From NCBI GenBank assembly GCA_023412855.1, contig JAEZRJ010000050.1:1-37082 (forward strand): DNA of 37,082 bases, written 5' to 3'. The stretch is from Bacillota bacterium (GTDB lineage Bacteria; Bacillota; Clostridia; Lachnospirales; Lachnospiraceae). A program made the translations under genes and the position numbers. Of the stretch, positions 23,037 through 31,452 are shown one piece after another (the stretch's first letter is position 1; the number at the start of each line of letters is the position of its first letter). The notes beneath the pieces were generated by a model, which did no database searches, was not told the origin of the DNA, and worked only from the letters and a program-made list of their open reading frames with translations.

Positions 23037-24272
23037 ATGAGCAGGAGAGTAGTTGTTACCGGTTTAGGAGCTATTACGCCCATAGGGCTTAGTGTGGATG
23101 AATTTTGGACCAGTGTGAAAGCAGGAAAAGTAGGATTTGATAAAATTACAAAGTTCGATACTTCCGAGTACAAGTGTAAGCTGGCGGCGGAGGTAAAGGG
23201 CTTTGAGGCGAAGGATTTCATGGATGTCAAGGCGGGCAAGAGAATGGAGCTGTTCAGTCAGTATGCGGTAGCGGCTACCAAAGAGGCGCTTGAGGATGCC
23301 GGAATCGATATGGAAAAGGAAGACGGATTCAGAGTAGGAGTTTCTATGGGTTCAGGTATCGGTTCCCTGCAAGCCATGGAAAGGGAACATACCAAACTTT
23401 TGGAAAAAGGGCCCGGGCGCGTCAATCCTTTGCTTGTACCCCTTATGATATGCAATATGGCTGCGGGCAATGTGTCCATTCAGTTCGGACTGAAGGGAAA
23501 AAATATTAATGTTGTTACAGCATGTGCGACAGGAACCAATTCCATCGGAGAAGCATTCCGCTCCATTCAGTACGGAGAGGCGGATGTAATGGTAGCCGGA
23601 GGAACGGAAAGCAGTATTACACCGGTAGGTGTTGCCGGGTTTACAGCGCTGACAGCACTCACTTCTTCGGAAGATAAAAACAGATGCTCCATTCCTTTCG
23701 ATAAGGAAAGAAGCGGGTTCGTCATGGGAGAAGGCTCGGCAGCGGTAATCTTAGAAGAATTAGAGCATGCAAAAAAGAGAGGCGCTAAGATTTATGCAGA
23801 GGTCATAGGCTATGGCTGTACGGCGGACGCTTATCACATTACCTCTCCGGCAGAGGATGGGGAAGGTGCGGCGAAGGCCATGGAATTTGCCATCGGGGAT
23901 GCGGGAATCCGACCGGAGGACATTACGTATATCAACGCTCATGGAACGAGCACCCATCACAATGATTTATTCGAAACGAGAGCGATTAAGAAAGCTTTTG
24001 GAGATCATGCCCGGAATATAAAAATCAATTCAACGAAATCTATGGTAGGTCATTTGCTAGGTGCAGCAGGAGCGCTTGAATTTGTGACTTGCGTAAAGGA
24101 ATTGGAAGAAGGGTATATTCACCGCACAGTGGGCTATCAGATTCCGGATGAAGAGTGTGACTTGGATTATTGCAAGGAAGCGGTAGAAGAAGCATTTACT
24201 TACGCACTTTCAAATTCGCTGGGATTCGGCGGACACAATTCCACTATAATCGCAAAAAAATATGCGGAGTAA
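23037..24272 (+). CDS. fabF: 3-oxoacyl-[acyl-carrier-protein] synthase II
   Basis: The 411-residue condensing enzyme extends acyl-ACP with malonyl-ACP. The start MSRRVVVTGLGAITPIG is typical. TACATGTNSIGEA contains the catalytic Cys, NAHGTSTHHND the first His and GHLLGAAGALE the second, so the Cys-His-His triad is complete. ATG 23037 fits the family start, but GAAGGAG sits 13 nt upstream of it. An ATG at 23025 is only 1 nt from that site, so the true start is undecided. It is followed by a short MITE remnant before fabZ. Confidence 0.95.
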   Translation: MSRRVVVTGLGAITPIGLSVDEFWTSVKAGKVGFDKITKFDTSEYKCKLAAEVKGFEAKDFMDVKAGKRMELFSQYAVAATKEALEDAGIDMEKEDGFRVGVSMGSGIGSLQAMEREHTKLLEKGPGRVNPLLVPLMICNMAAGNVSIQFGLKGKNINVVTACATGTNSIGEAFRSIQYGEADVMVAGGTESSITPVGVAGFTALTALTSSEDKNRCSIPFDKERSGFVMGEGSAAVILEELEHAKKRGAKIYAEVIGYGCTADAYHITSPAEDGEGAAKAMEFAIGDAGIRPEDITYINAHGTSTHHNDLFETRAIKKAFGDHARNIKINSTKSMVGHLLGAAGALEFVTCVKELEEGYIHRTVGYQIPDEECDLDYCKEAVEEAFTYALSNSLGFGGHNSTIIAKKYAE

Positions 24273-24285
24273 ATGGAATCAGGGT

Positions 24286-24326
24286 GTTACTGTTCATACG
24301 TTGCTGAGAACGGAGTGAACAGTAAC
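24286..24326 (+). mobile_element. MITE-like element, copy C (internally deleted)
   Basis: The ends GTTACTGTTCA (24286-24296) and TGAACAGTAAC (24316-24326) match the termini of copies A and B. The 19 bases between them match only the right end of copy A (GAGAACGGAG block), so the middle has been lost. It forms a simple 11-bp hairpin in the fabF-fabZ gap. Confidence 0.7.
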
Positions 24327-24344
24327 GATAAATGAGACAAAATA

Positions 24345-24372
24345 AATGAAGAGTGTGTAAAGAACACTCATT
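24345..24372 (+). repeat. 19-nt hairpin unit, degenerate (copy 3)
   Basis: AATGA and GTGT (interrupted by three bases) pair with ACACTCATT around GTAAAGA, matching the units at 9169 and 14261. The related codons K-E-H-S are present, but no ATG starts them here. It lies directly before the fabZ ribosome-binding site AGGAG. Confidence 0.5.
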
Positions 24373-24383
24373 AGGAGATAGAG

Positions 24384-24827
24384 ATGTCCGTTTTGACAAC
24401 AAAGGAAATTATGGAAATCATCCCCCACAGACACCCGTTTCTGCTCGTGGATACCATAGAGGAGCTGGAACCGGGAGTAAGGGCGAAGGGGAAAAAATGC
24501 GTGACCTATAACGAGCCGTTTTTTGCGGGACATTTCCCGTCAGAGCCTGTTATGCCGGGAGTGCTTGTAGTGGAGGCGCTGGCGCAGGTAGGTGCCGTAG
24601 CTTTGCTCAGTCAGCCCGGCTTCAAAGGAAAGACCGCATATTTCGGAGCAATCAATTCTGCAAAATTCAAGAAGAAAATTGTGCCCGGAGACGTACTTTT
24701 GCTGGAAACAGAAATTATTAAAATAAAAGGCCCTATCGGCATAGGAAGCGCAAAGGCATATGTGGATGGAAAGCTGGCAGTGCAGGCGGAGCTTACTTTT
24801 GCCATAGGCAGCCTGGAGGAATCATGA
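24384..24827 (+). CDS. fabZ: 3-hydroxyacyl-[acyl-carrier-protein] dehydratase
   Basis: The 147-residue hot-dog fold dehydratase has HRHPFLLVD at the N-terminus and GHFPSEPVMPGVLVVEALAQVGA with the catalytic His and Glu. FGAINSAKFKKKIVPGD follows. It removes water from 3-hydroxyacyl-ACP ahead of FabK. AGGAG lies 6 nt before the ATG. The stop overlaps the start of the next gene (ATGA), so the two are translationally coupled. Without FabA or FabM in the window, the route to unsaturated fatty acids is not shown. Confidence 0.96.
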   Translation: MSVLTTKEIMEIIPHRHPFLLVDTIEELEPGVRAKGKKCVTYNEPFFAGHFPSEPVMPGVLVVEALAQVGAVALLSQPGFKGKTAYFGAINSAKFKKKIVPGDVLLLETEIIKIKGPIGIGSAKAYVDGKLAVQAELTFAIGSLEES

Positions 24828-25897
24828 GCGATAGTTTATTAAAACCCTTAAAAATCGGAGACCTGACAGCGAAGATTCCGGTGGTTCAGGGCGGAATGGG
24901 CGTAGGTATCAGTCTGTCCGGACTGGCGGGAGCAGTAGCGGCTCAGGGCGGTGTAGGCGTGATCTCCACCGCACAAATCGGTTACAAAAGCGAAAACTTT
25001 GGCAGAGACCCGATAGGGTGTAATCTCCGTGCTATAAAAGAGGAAATAGATAAAGCAAGAAAAATCGCCGGAAGCGGAATTATCGGCGTTAATATTATGG
25101 TGGCGACAAAACGATATGAGGAATACGTAAAGGCAGCAATAGCTGCAGGCGTGGACATTATCATATCGGGGGCAGGACTGCCAATGACTCTGCCGGAGCT
25201 TGTAGGAAAGGCCAAGACAAAGATTGCGCCTATCGTTTCAAGCCTTAAGTCGGCGCAGATTATCTTAAAATATTGGATGAAGAAGTATGACAGATTACCG
25301 GATATGGTCGTTATAGAAGGTCCTTTGGCCGGAGGACATCTCGGCTTTAAGGGGGAACAGCTCAGCCATATAGAGGAGCTGAATTATGACGAAGAAATCC
25401 GCAGGATCATCGGGCATGTAACAGAATGCGCAAGTGAGCATGGCAGAGAAATCCCGGTAGTGATTGCGGGAGGAATCTATACGAGAGAAGATGCGGAGCA
25501 CGCCTTTTCGCTTGGAGCTTCCGGCGTTCAGTTAGCGACCCGATTTGTAACGACTTATGAATGCGACGCTTCTGAGGCATACAAACAGGCATACATAGAT
25601 GCCGATGAGGAAGACATTATAATCGTAAAAAGTCCGGTAGGAATGCCGGCACGTGCCATCGCCAACGAATTTACAGGAAGAACTGCAGAAGGAAGAATAC
25701 CTCCAAGGAAGTGCTTCGATTGTATCATAACCTGCAATCCGGCAGAAACGCCGTATTGCATCACGCAGGCTCTCATAAATGCAGTAAATGGAAATGTAAA
25801 GGACGGACTTCTTTTCTGTGGGTCGAATGCCTGCAGGGCCAAGAAGCTGGAACATGTAAAGGATATTATGAAAGAATTTGAAATAGACGGAGAATAG
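24824..25897 (+). CDS. Second FabK-like / nitronate monooxygenase family protein
   Basis: The 357-residue flavin-dependent TIM-barrel protein is a distant paralogue of fabK. VVQGGMGVGISLSGLAGAVAAQGG, EGPLAGGHLGF with the active-site His, and VVIAGGIYTRED plus GASGVQLATRFV for FMN are visible. It is about 50 residues longer. The extra C-terminal part is Cys-rich: CFDCIITC, PYC, FCGSNAC, six cysteines that could bind metal or an Fe-S cluster. Its coupling to fabZ suggests a role in fatty acid synthesis or flavin redox, but substrate is unproven. Simple nitronate oxidation is the default annotation. Confidence 0.82.
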   Translation: MSDSLLKPLKIGDLTAKIPVVQGGMGVGISLSGLAGAVAAQGGVGVISTAQIGYKSENFGRDPIGCNLRAIKEEIDKARKIAGSGIIGVNIMVATKRYEEYVKAAIAAGVDIIISGAGLPMTLPELVGKAKTKIAPIVSSLKSAQIILKYWMKKYDRLPDMVVIEGPLAGGHLGFKGEQLSHIEELNYDEEIRRIIGHVTECASEHGREIPVVIAGGIYTREDAEHAFSLGASGVQLATRFVTTYECDASEAYKQAYIDADEEDIIIVKSPVGMPARAIANEFTGRTAEGRIPPRKCFDCIITCNPAETPYCITQALINAVNGNVKDGLLFCGSNACRAKKLEHVKDIMKEFEIDGE

Positions 25898-25921
25898 TGT
25901 TAGAAAGGCAAGGTTATTAGT

Positions 25922-26923
25922 ATGATGAGAATAATAGGGACGGGAAGCTGTCTCCCCTCCAATGTGGTAACCAACGATGATTTATCAAAAATTATGGATA
26001 CCTCCGATGAATGGATTTCCAGCCGCACGGGTATAAAAGAGAGAAGGCTGGCAAAGGAAGAGACCACAGCTTCCATGGCTGCGGAAGCTTCGCAGAGAGC
26101 GCTTGAAAATGCAGGAATCGGTGTAGGGGAAATCGATTTAATTATTGTAGGGACAATTACCGGCGACTATGTAACTCCATCTACCTCCTGTGAGGTGCAG
26201 GCAAAGCTTGGAGCAGAACGCGCAGTGGCTTTCGATATAAATGCTGCTTGCTCAGGCTTTATGTTTGCCCTTCATACTGCCTACGTTTATTTGCAGTCAG
26301 GAATTTATAAAACGGCGCTGGTAGTCGGGGCGGAGACGCTGTCCAAAATTATGGACTGGAACGATAGAAGCACCTGTGTCCTTTTTGGAGACGGAGCGGG
26401 AGCAGCCGTAGTGAGGGCATATACGGGGGAAGAGCCAGGAGAGCGTGGAATGAGAAGAAGCGGCGCCAGGGGTTTGCTTGCCTTCTCGCAGGGATCTGAT
26501 GGAGAAAAGGGAAGTGTTCTTGCGTGCAGGGACCGTGTAAATAATAATCCATTGATTCATAATCCCTTTGAAATGGATTATGTCTCCATGGACGGTCAGG
26601 AAGTGTATAAGTTTGCGGTGAGTACTGTGCCTTCATCTATTATAAAGGTGCTTGAAATGTCACAGCTGAAAACGGAGGATATTAAATATTTTGTACTTCA
26701 TCAGGCGAATATCCGAATCATTCAGTCCGTAGCAAAGCGTCTGAAAGTAAGCGAAGATAAGTTTCCTCTAAGTCTGGACCATTGCGGGAACATATCTGCG
26801 GCAAGTGTGCCCATTCTTCTGGATGAGATGAATCAGAAGGGAATGCTCAGCCCGGGAGACAAGATAGTTATGTCCGGCTTTGGCGCCGGGCTCACGTGGG
26901 GAACTGCCGTAATCGAATGGTAG
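25922..26923 (+). CDS. fabH: 3-oxoacyl-[acyl-carrier-protein] synthase III
   Basis: The 333-residue initiating condensing enzyme joins acetyl-CoA (or a branched primer) with malonyl-ACP. The conserved parts are GTGSCLPSNVVTNDDL, SSRTGIKERRLA, the nucleophilic Cys in NAACSGFMFAL, His in LHQANIRI and Asn in CGNISAASVPI. The Cys-His-Asn triad is complete. Two ATGs occur in a row at 25922. It is last rather than first in the cluster, unlike many Firmicute fab operons. Confidence 0.95.
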   Translation: MMRIIGTGSCLPSNVVTNDDLSKIMDTSDEWISSRTGIKERRLAKEETTASMAAEASQRALENAGIGVGEIDLIIVGTITGDYVTPSTSCEVQAKLGAERAVAFDINAACSGFMFALHTAYVYLQSGIYKTALVVGAETLSKIMDWNDRSTCVLFGDGAGAAVVRAYTGEEPGERGMRRSGARGLLAFSQGSDGEKGSVLACRDRVNNNPLIHNPFEMDYVSMDGQEVYKFAVSTVPSSIIKVLEMSQLKTEDIKYFVLHQANIRIIQSVAKRLKVSEDKFPLSLDHCGNISAASVPILLDEMNQKGMLSPGDKIVMSGFGAGLTWGTAVIEW

Positions 26924-26936
26924 GGAAAATTGTCAA

Positions 26937-26965
26937 TTGCATTATTTTTCTTTAACAGATATACT
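26937..26965 (+). promoter_or_regulatory. Promoter of the SDR gene
   Basis: -35 TTGCAT (26937-26942), a 17-bp spacer and -10 TATACT (26960-26965) lie just after the fabH stop and 55 bp before the SDR start. The SDR gene can therefore be expressed apart from the fab cluster. No TTTGA/TCAAA operator is present. Confidence 0.65.
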
Positions 26966-27019
26966 GGGGATAATAGGAAATATTTTATCATGTATTTCAA
27001 GAAAAAGGAGAATAGCGCG

Positions 27020-27835
27020 ATGAAAAATGTTTGTGTTGTTACAGGTGGCGGAAGCGGCATGGGACTGGCAACTGCTGAGATTATGGGAAAAGACCATTAT
27101 ATTGTGCTGGTAGGACGTACTCCCGGCAAGCTTGAGAATGCGCTTGCTAAGCTGCACAGTATAGGTGTGGAAGCAGAGAGTTTCCCCTGTGATGTAAGCA
27201 GCAGGGAATCCGTTCAGACTTTGGCGGAGCACGTGCAGTCATTAGGTCAGGTGAAGGCTGTGATCCATGCGGCGGGAATGTCTCCCCACATGGGCAGCGG
27301 AGAGATTATTTTCAATGTCAATGCCATGGGAACTATTTATATGAATGAAGAATTGGCTAAAATAATGCCGGCAGGAAGCTGCATTCTAAATGTTTCTTCC
27401 ATGTCTGCGTATATGGTGCCTGCGGATAAGGTACCCTCGGAAGTATATAAATTGAGTCTAGGCGATTCTTCCCTTTTTCAGGAAAAAATGCTCGGCATCG
27501 TTTCCTCTGTTCCGGGAGAAATGAGCTCGAACATGGCTTATACGCTGTCGAAAAATTTCGTGGTATGGTATTCGGAAAAAGCGGCTTGTATTCATGGAAA
27601 AAACGGAATCCGCATACTCTCTGTTTCTCCCGGAACCTTTAAAACGCCTATGGGCGAGCTGGAAGGAGAACAGGCGGCATCCTTTGCGCTGGGAGGTGCG
27701 CTTGGACGGCTTGGAGAACCGGAAGAAATCGGTGAGCTGATGGCGTTTCTGGCAAGTGAAAAATGCAGTTATCTGACAGGCGTTGACATACTGTGCGATG
27801 GCGGTACCATTGCAGCTATGCGTTCCAGAAGCTAG
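27020..27835 (+). CDS. SDR family NAD(P)-dependent oxidoreductase
   Basis: The 271-residue Rossmann protein has TGGGSGMG at the cofactor site, HAAGMSPHMG in place of NNAG, and NVSSMSAY. The active-site Tyr-x-x-x-Lys is probably YTLSK after MSSNMA. An extra segment of about 35 residues lies between the Ser and Tyr blocks. It ends YLTGVDILCDGGTIAAM, as in 3-hydroxysteroid and other alcohol dehydrogenases of this class. The extra segment resembles short-chain 3-alpha-hydroxysteroid dehydrogenases, but substrate cannot be assigned. The start ATG 27020 is 9 nt after AAAGGAG. It has its own promoter and terminator. Confidence 0.85.
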   Translation: MKNVCVVTGGGSGMGLATAEIMGKDHYIVLVGRTPGKLENALAKLHSIGVEAESFPCDVSSRESVQTLAEHVQSLGQVKAVIHAAGMSPHMGSGEIIFNVNAMGTIYMNEELAKIMPAGSCILNVSSMSAYMVPADKVPSEVYKLSLGDSSLFQEKMLGIVSSVPGEMSSNMAYTLSKNFVVWYSEKAACIHGKNGIRILSVSPGTFKTPMGELEGEQAASFALGGALGRLGEPEEIGELMAFLASEKCSYLTGVDILCDGGTIAAMRSRS

Positions 27836-27877
27836 TACCCGGCACCGATAATTAACGAGAATAATAAGTATCTTGAC

Positions 27878-27912
27878 AAGAAGCCGCTGCAAATATTTTG
27901 CAGCGGCTTCTT
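27878..27912. terminator. Bidirectional terminator
   Basis: Perfect 16-bp arms (27878-27893 and 27897-27912) enclose the 3-nt loop TAT. The outer pairs are AAGAAG / CTTCTT, giving a short T run in both directions. It separates the SDR gene from the convergent response regulator. Confidence 0.93.
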
Positions 27913-27915
27913 ATT

Positions 27916-29454
27916 CTATATATCGCCATGGATTTTTTTCATATAAACACTTGGTGACAATCCTGTGCTTTTTTTGAAAATCTGATTAAAATACGGCGGA
28001 TTATTTCCGCAGCCGACAAGCTCTGCAATCTCCTGAATTTTTATAGGATTTTGTTCTGCCAGAAGCTCCTTGGCTTTCTTAACCTTTTCGTCGGTTAAAT
28101 ATTTAGAAAAGGTTTCCCCTGTTTCCTTAATAAATTTTTTACTTACATAATCCACGTTCATGTAAAGATAATTGTCGGCAATCCACTTTAAGGAAAGATC
28201 CGGATCAGATAAATGCTCCTGTACATAAGTCTGTATCTTGGCACTAATAGTACCGGCAGCAGTATAAGAATGATATTTATGATAAAGGTTTTCTAATAAT
28301 TGTTTAAGAGAGCTTGTAATTTCCTCGCAATTGGAAGAAGACCCCACTTGAGTTAGAAATTCTGCGGCAAAAAGAGCGTGATAGGATATATTTTTAGAGG
28401 AAGATATAACGATAACGGAAGAAACCAGCTGCTTTAAAAAATTAATATCCGTTATGGTTTGCAAAACGCTGAGCAATGAATGGATAGCTTTTGCGGATTT
28501 CTCTCTGTCGTCTACATAAATTTGTGCAGTATAGTTTTGAACTTCTCGGATAATATTTTGATAATTGCTGATTCTCGTTAATGTTGTGCCATTGGTATAT
28601 ATAATTTGTTCATAAAGGCGTATATGATAAATAATCTTATTTAAAGCCAATTCAAAGTTGTCAAAAGAATTTCTCTGATATAGAATCCCGGTACTTTGAT
28701 TAGAAAAATTGAGCTTAGACATAAATATATCCATTTCTTCATACGAAATACCAAACGAAGAAAAAAAGAGTACAAGAGTGTTATGCACATATAGATAATT
28801 AAAAGAAATACCGGGAGAATTATTTTCACGATAATGTTCAATTAAATCGATAAGATTTTGCATATTCTCTTCTATAAGATAATAGAAATAACAAACTTCA
28901 TAGGGAGTGGTATAAAAATCCAGGTATTTACTGTAATCTTTATGGAAGGGAACATAACTGTCCTTAGATAAAGAATCTTGAGAAGTAAGGCCATCGTTGA
29001 TTAAATTGATGAGCAGGTTTTGCCGGAATTGATTAAGGAGCGGTAAATTATCCTGCACATTTCTTCTGGTTGCGAGCTTATCATAGTAGTCATGTATCAT
29101 ATCTTTTAAACTGGATATGATCTGTTCCTCATTGCAGGGCTTAAGCAGATAATAGCGCACACCATACTGCATCGCCTTTTTCGCATATTCGAAATCGCTG
29201 TATCCGGTTAAAATGATAAATTGAGTATCTTTGTTGACTGCATAAATTTTCTGGATCAATTCCAATCCCGATAGGCCGGGCATTTTGATATCCGTGAGTA
29301 CAATGTCCGGGTATTCGTCGAGAATCATATTATATGCTTCTATCCCGTCCTTAGCGGTTCCCATCAATGAAATACCCAGACTCTTCCAATCGATTAATTC
29401 GGAGATGGTTTCGCGTATTATCTTTTCGTCGTCTGCAATTAATAATTTTAACAT
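27916..29454 (-). CDS. YesN-type response regulator, AraC family
   Basis: The 512-residue protein has a receiver domain at residues 3-120 with the acidic pair Asp8-Asp9, phospho-acceptor Asp55 in LTDIKMPG, and Lys in LLKP. A long middle region of unknown fold follows. The C-terminal AraC-type double helix-turn-helix (about 405-510) contains SLKWIADNYLYMNVDYVSKKFIKETGETFSKYL and GCGNNPPYFNQIFKKSTGLSPSVY. It is the partner of the sensor kinase 8-20 nt upstream and probably activates the divergent sugar ABC operon. ATG 29454 is chosen; a GTG at 29466 overlaps the GGAG ribosome-binding site. Confidence 0.93.
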   Translation of the reverse strand: MLKLLIADDEKIIRETISELIDWKSLGISLMGTAKDGIEAYNMILDEYPDIVLTDIKMPGLSGLELIQKIYAVNKDTQFIILTGYSDFEYAKKAMQYGVRYYLLKPCNEEQIISSLKDMIHDYYDKLATRRNVQDNLPLLNQFRQNLLINLINDGLTSQDSLSKDSYVPFHKDYSKYLDFYTTPYEVCYFYYLIEENMQNLIDLIEHYRENNSPGISFNYLYVHNTLVLFFSSFGISYEEMDIFMSKLNFSNQSTGILYQRNSFDNFELALNKIIYHIRLYEQIIYTNGTTLTRISNYQNIIREVQNYTAQIYVDDREKSAKAIHSLLSVLQTITDINFLKQLVSSVIVISSSKNISYHALFAAEFLTQVGSSSNCEEITSSLKQLLENLYHKYHSYTAAGTISAKIQTYVQEHLSDPDLSLKWIADNYLYMNVDYVSKKFIKETGETFSKYLTDEKVKKAKELLAEQNPIKIQEIAELVGCGNNPPYFNQIFKKSTGLSPSVYMKKIHGDI

Positions 29455-29474
29455 GTAAGCGTACACTCCTATTT

Positions 29475-31241
29475 TTATATTTTATTTACCGGAATGGTTA
29501 CTTGGGCGACGGCGGTATCCTCGTCCTTATTATATAGATTCAGCCCGTAGGAGGAGCCGTAGGTAAGCTGAATCCGCTGATGAATATTCAGAAGTCCGAT
29601 TCCAAAGCCATGTGGGATTACCTCTTGTTTATTTAACTTTTCCAGAAGGTGTTCCTCGAATTGTGAACCGCTGTTTATGATGCTTATAAATACTGTTTCA
29701 TCGTAAATATGTCCTTCTATTTCGATATGGCATACATCGATACTTTCTTCCATACCATAATTAATGGCGTTTTCTACCAGAGGCTGTAAAATAAGCAGCG
29801 GAATTTCGACTTGAAGAATGGAAGGATCCACATTTTCTATAAAGGATAAGCGGTCAGGGAAACGTATTTTCTGAATATTCATATAGCATTTTACGATATC
29901 TAAATCGTCAGAAACGGTATGCTGAGTATCCTTATTGCTAAGTGTAACCCGCAGCAAGGAACCGAGCGATTCGATCATGAGTGAAATTTCTTTTTCCCCG
30001 ATTGCCTTTGCCCGCCAGTTTACTGATTCCAAAGTATTGTATAGAAAATGCGGATTGATTTGACTTTCCAAAGCCTTTATTTTAGCATCTTTTCTAAGAA
30101 TTTCGTTTACATAGTTCTCTTGAATCAGAAGCTGAAGCTTGATGGCCATTTGATCGAATTGATTATGGAGCATTCCGACTTCATCCTTACGGTGATCATA
30201 ATGCCCTCCTATATCGGGTAATTTCGATTCATCCTTTCCAAAAGCATCCATTTTCTGTATAAGAAGATAAAAATCTTTCATAATGGAGCGAATCAACATT
30301 CTGGAAAGAATCAAAGACATTATTACACAGAAAAGTATAACGCTCAAGGAAAGAAGCATGGACATATTGATGGTGTCCGAAATATAGTCATATGGAATTA
30401 AACAGATATAACTCCATGAAGGATTAGAAATAGTTCCGCGTACGCAAAAGTACTTGCTTTTTCCAATCTTAAGCACGTCGTAATTTTCAGAGAGAGAGGA
30501 TTGAATCGATGTCACAGTAGAGGCATCTAAGGATTTGGAATGGAAGATTTCATGTGTTCCGTCATATATAATGTACTGGGCAAAGTCTGTATCTAATAAC
30601 GACTGGGTCGAGGATTTGATCATTTTTTCCATATCGATGGAAACAACTAAAGTACCGATTGTTTCATATTTCAAGTTATTAATTTTTCTTGAATCCCTTC
30701 CGAGAAAAAGGCCATAGGTATTACAGTAATCGGTTACCCAGCAAGGATAGCCCGAATTTTGATTGGCTTTTTGAATAACTGTCTGATGAATATCGTCCGG
30801 CGTGGAAATACTTTTACTCTCATAGCTATAAGTAACAAAGCGGGGGTTATATAAATTAATATAACTGATATTATTTAATTTATATGTCTGATAGTAATCG
30901 CTGATCAAATATTTCAAAGTGTTCTTAATATTTCGTATCCCAATTTCAGAAGTTTCTTCATCCAATGCGATCAGATTTTTGCGTATATTTTGATTTGACA
31001 GAATAGAACTTGACATGGATTCTATATTGGATAATTTAAAAGAAATATCCTCGGCAGTATAATTTAGTGAGCCTTGCAATGATTCATACAATAAACGATT
31101 ACTGGATTTCAGAACCATATCGATACTTATGAGTGAAGCAGCTACATTAATAAATAAGACTACTAAAATAATAAAAATAATTTTAGTATTAAGCGAAAAA
31201 TAACTTAATTTATATTCCAAGTACTGTAATACCTTCCTCAT
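29475..31241 (-). CDS. YesM-type sensor histidine kinase
   Basis: The 588-residue membrane kinase has a transmembrane helix at about 21-42, an extracellular sensor region to about 290 (Cache-like) and a second helix at about 293-315. A HAMP linker follows, then the His_kinase domain with LESQINPHFLYNTLESV (phospho-acceptor His398). The ATPase domain contains QPLVENAINYGMEES (N box) and GFGIGLLNIHQRI (G box). Such kinases phosphorylate YesN-type regulators in response to sugars, often together with a binding protein. Start ATG 31241 has AAAGGG upstream, and a good promoter lies at 31294-31322. Confidence 0.94.
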   Translation of the reverse strand: MRKVLQYLEYKLSYFSLNTKIIFIILVVLFINVAASLISIDMVLKSSNRLLYESLQGSLNYTAEDISFKLSNIESMSSSILSNQNIRKNLIALDEETSEIGIRNIKNTLKYLISDYYQTYKLNNISYINLYNPRFVTYSYESKSISTPDDIHQTVIQKANQNSGYPCWVTDYCNTYGLFLGRDSRKINNLKYETIGTLVVSIDMEKMIKSSTQSLLDTDFAQYIIYDGTHEIFHSKSLDASTVTSIQSSLSENYDVLKIGKSKYFCVRGTISNPSWSYICLIPYDYISDTINMSMLLSLSVILFCVIMSLILSRMLIRSIMKDFYLLIQKMDAFGKDESKLPDIGGHYDHRKDEVGMLHNQFDQMAIKLQLLIQENYVNEILRKDAKIKALESQINPHFLYNTLESVNWRAKAIGEKEISLMIESLGSLLRVTLSNKDTQHTVSDDLDIVKCYMNIQKIRFPDRLSFIENVDPSILQVEIPLLILQPLVENAINYGMEESIDVCHIEIEGHIYDETVFISIINSGSQFEEHLLEKLNKQEVIPHGFGIGLLNIHQRIQLTYGSSYGLNLYNKDEDTAVAQVTIPVNKI

Positions 31242-31293
31242 AATCCCAACCCTTTCACCAGATATAATACGTTATAATATGCAGTATGGACAG

Positions 31294-31322
31294 ATTATAA
31301 TCTATCCCATTTCTTATTACAA
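31294..31322 (-). promoter_or_regulatory. Promoter of the two-component operon
   Basis: On the minus strand, -35 TTGTAA (plus-strand 31317-31322), a 17-bp spacer and -10 TATAAT (31294-31299) form a good sigma-A promoter about 53 bp before the kinase start. Confidence 0.75.
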
Positions 31323-31405
31323 GGTTATTTCCAAAGATGAAAAAACAGGTCGGAAATTTGAAAAACGACAACGGATAATTGGATAGGAAAAATAGGAGAA
31401 TTCCA

Positions 31406-31411
31406 TATAAT
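31406..31411 (+). promoter_or_regulatory. -10 element of the sugar ABC operon
   Basis: TATAAT lies 41 bp before the lipoprotein start, with no acceptable -35 at 16-18 bp. A good -10 with a poor -35 is typical of promoters that need an activator, in line with control by the adjacent YesN-type regulator. No clear direct-repeat binding site could be defined. Confidence 0.5.
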
Positions 31412-31452
31412 AATACTTATAAAGCAAAGCTTACAACAAGGAGGAAAATGAA

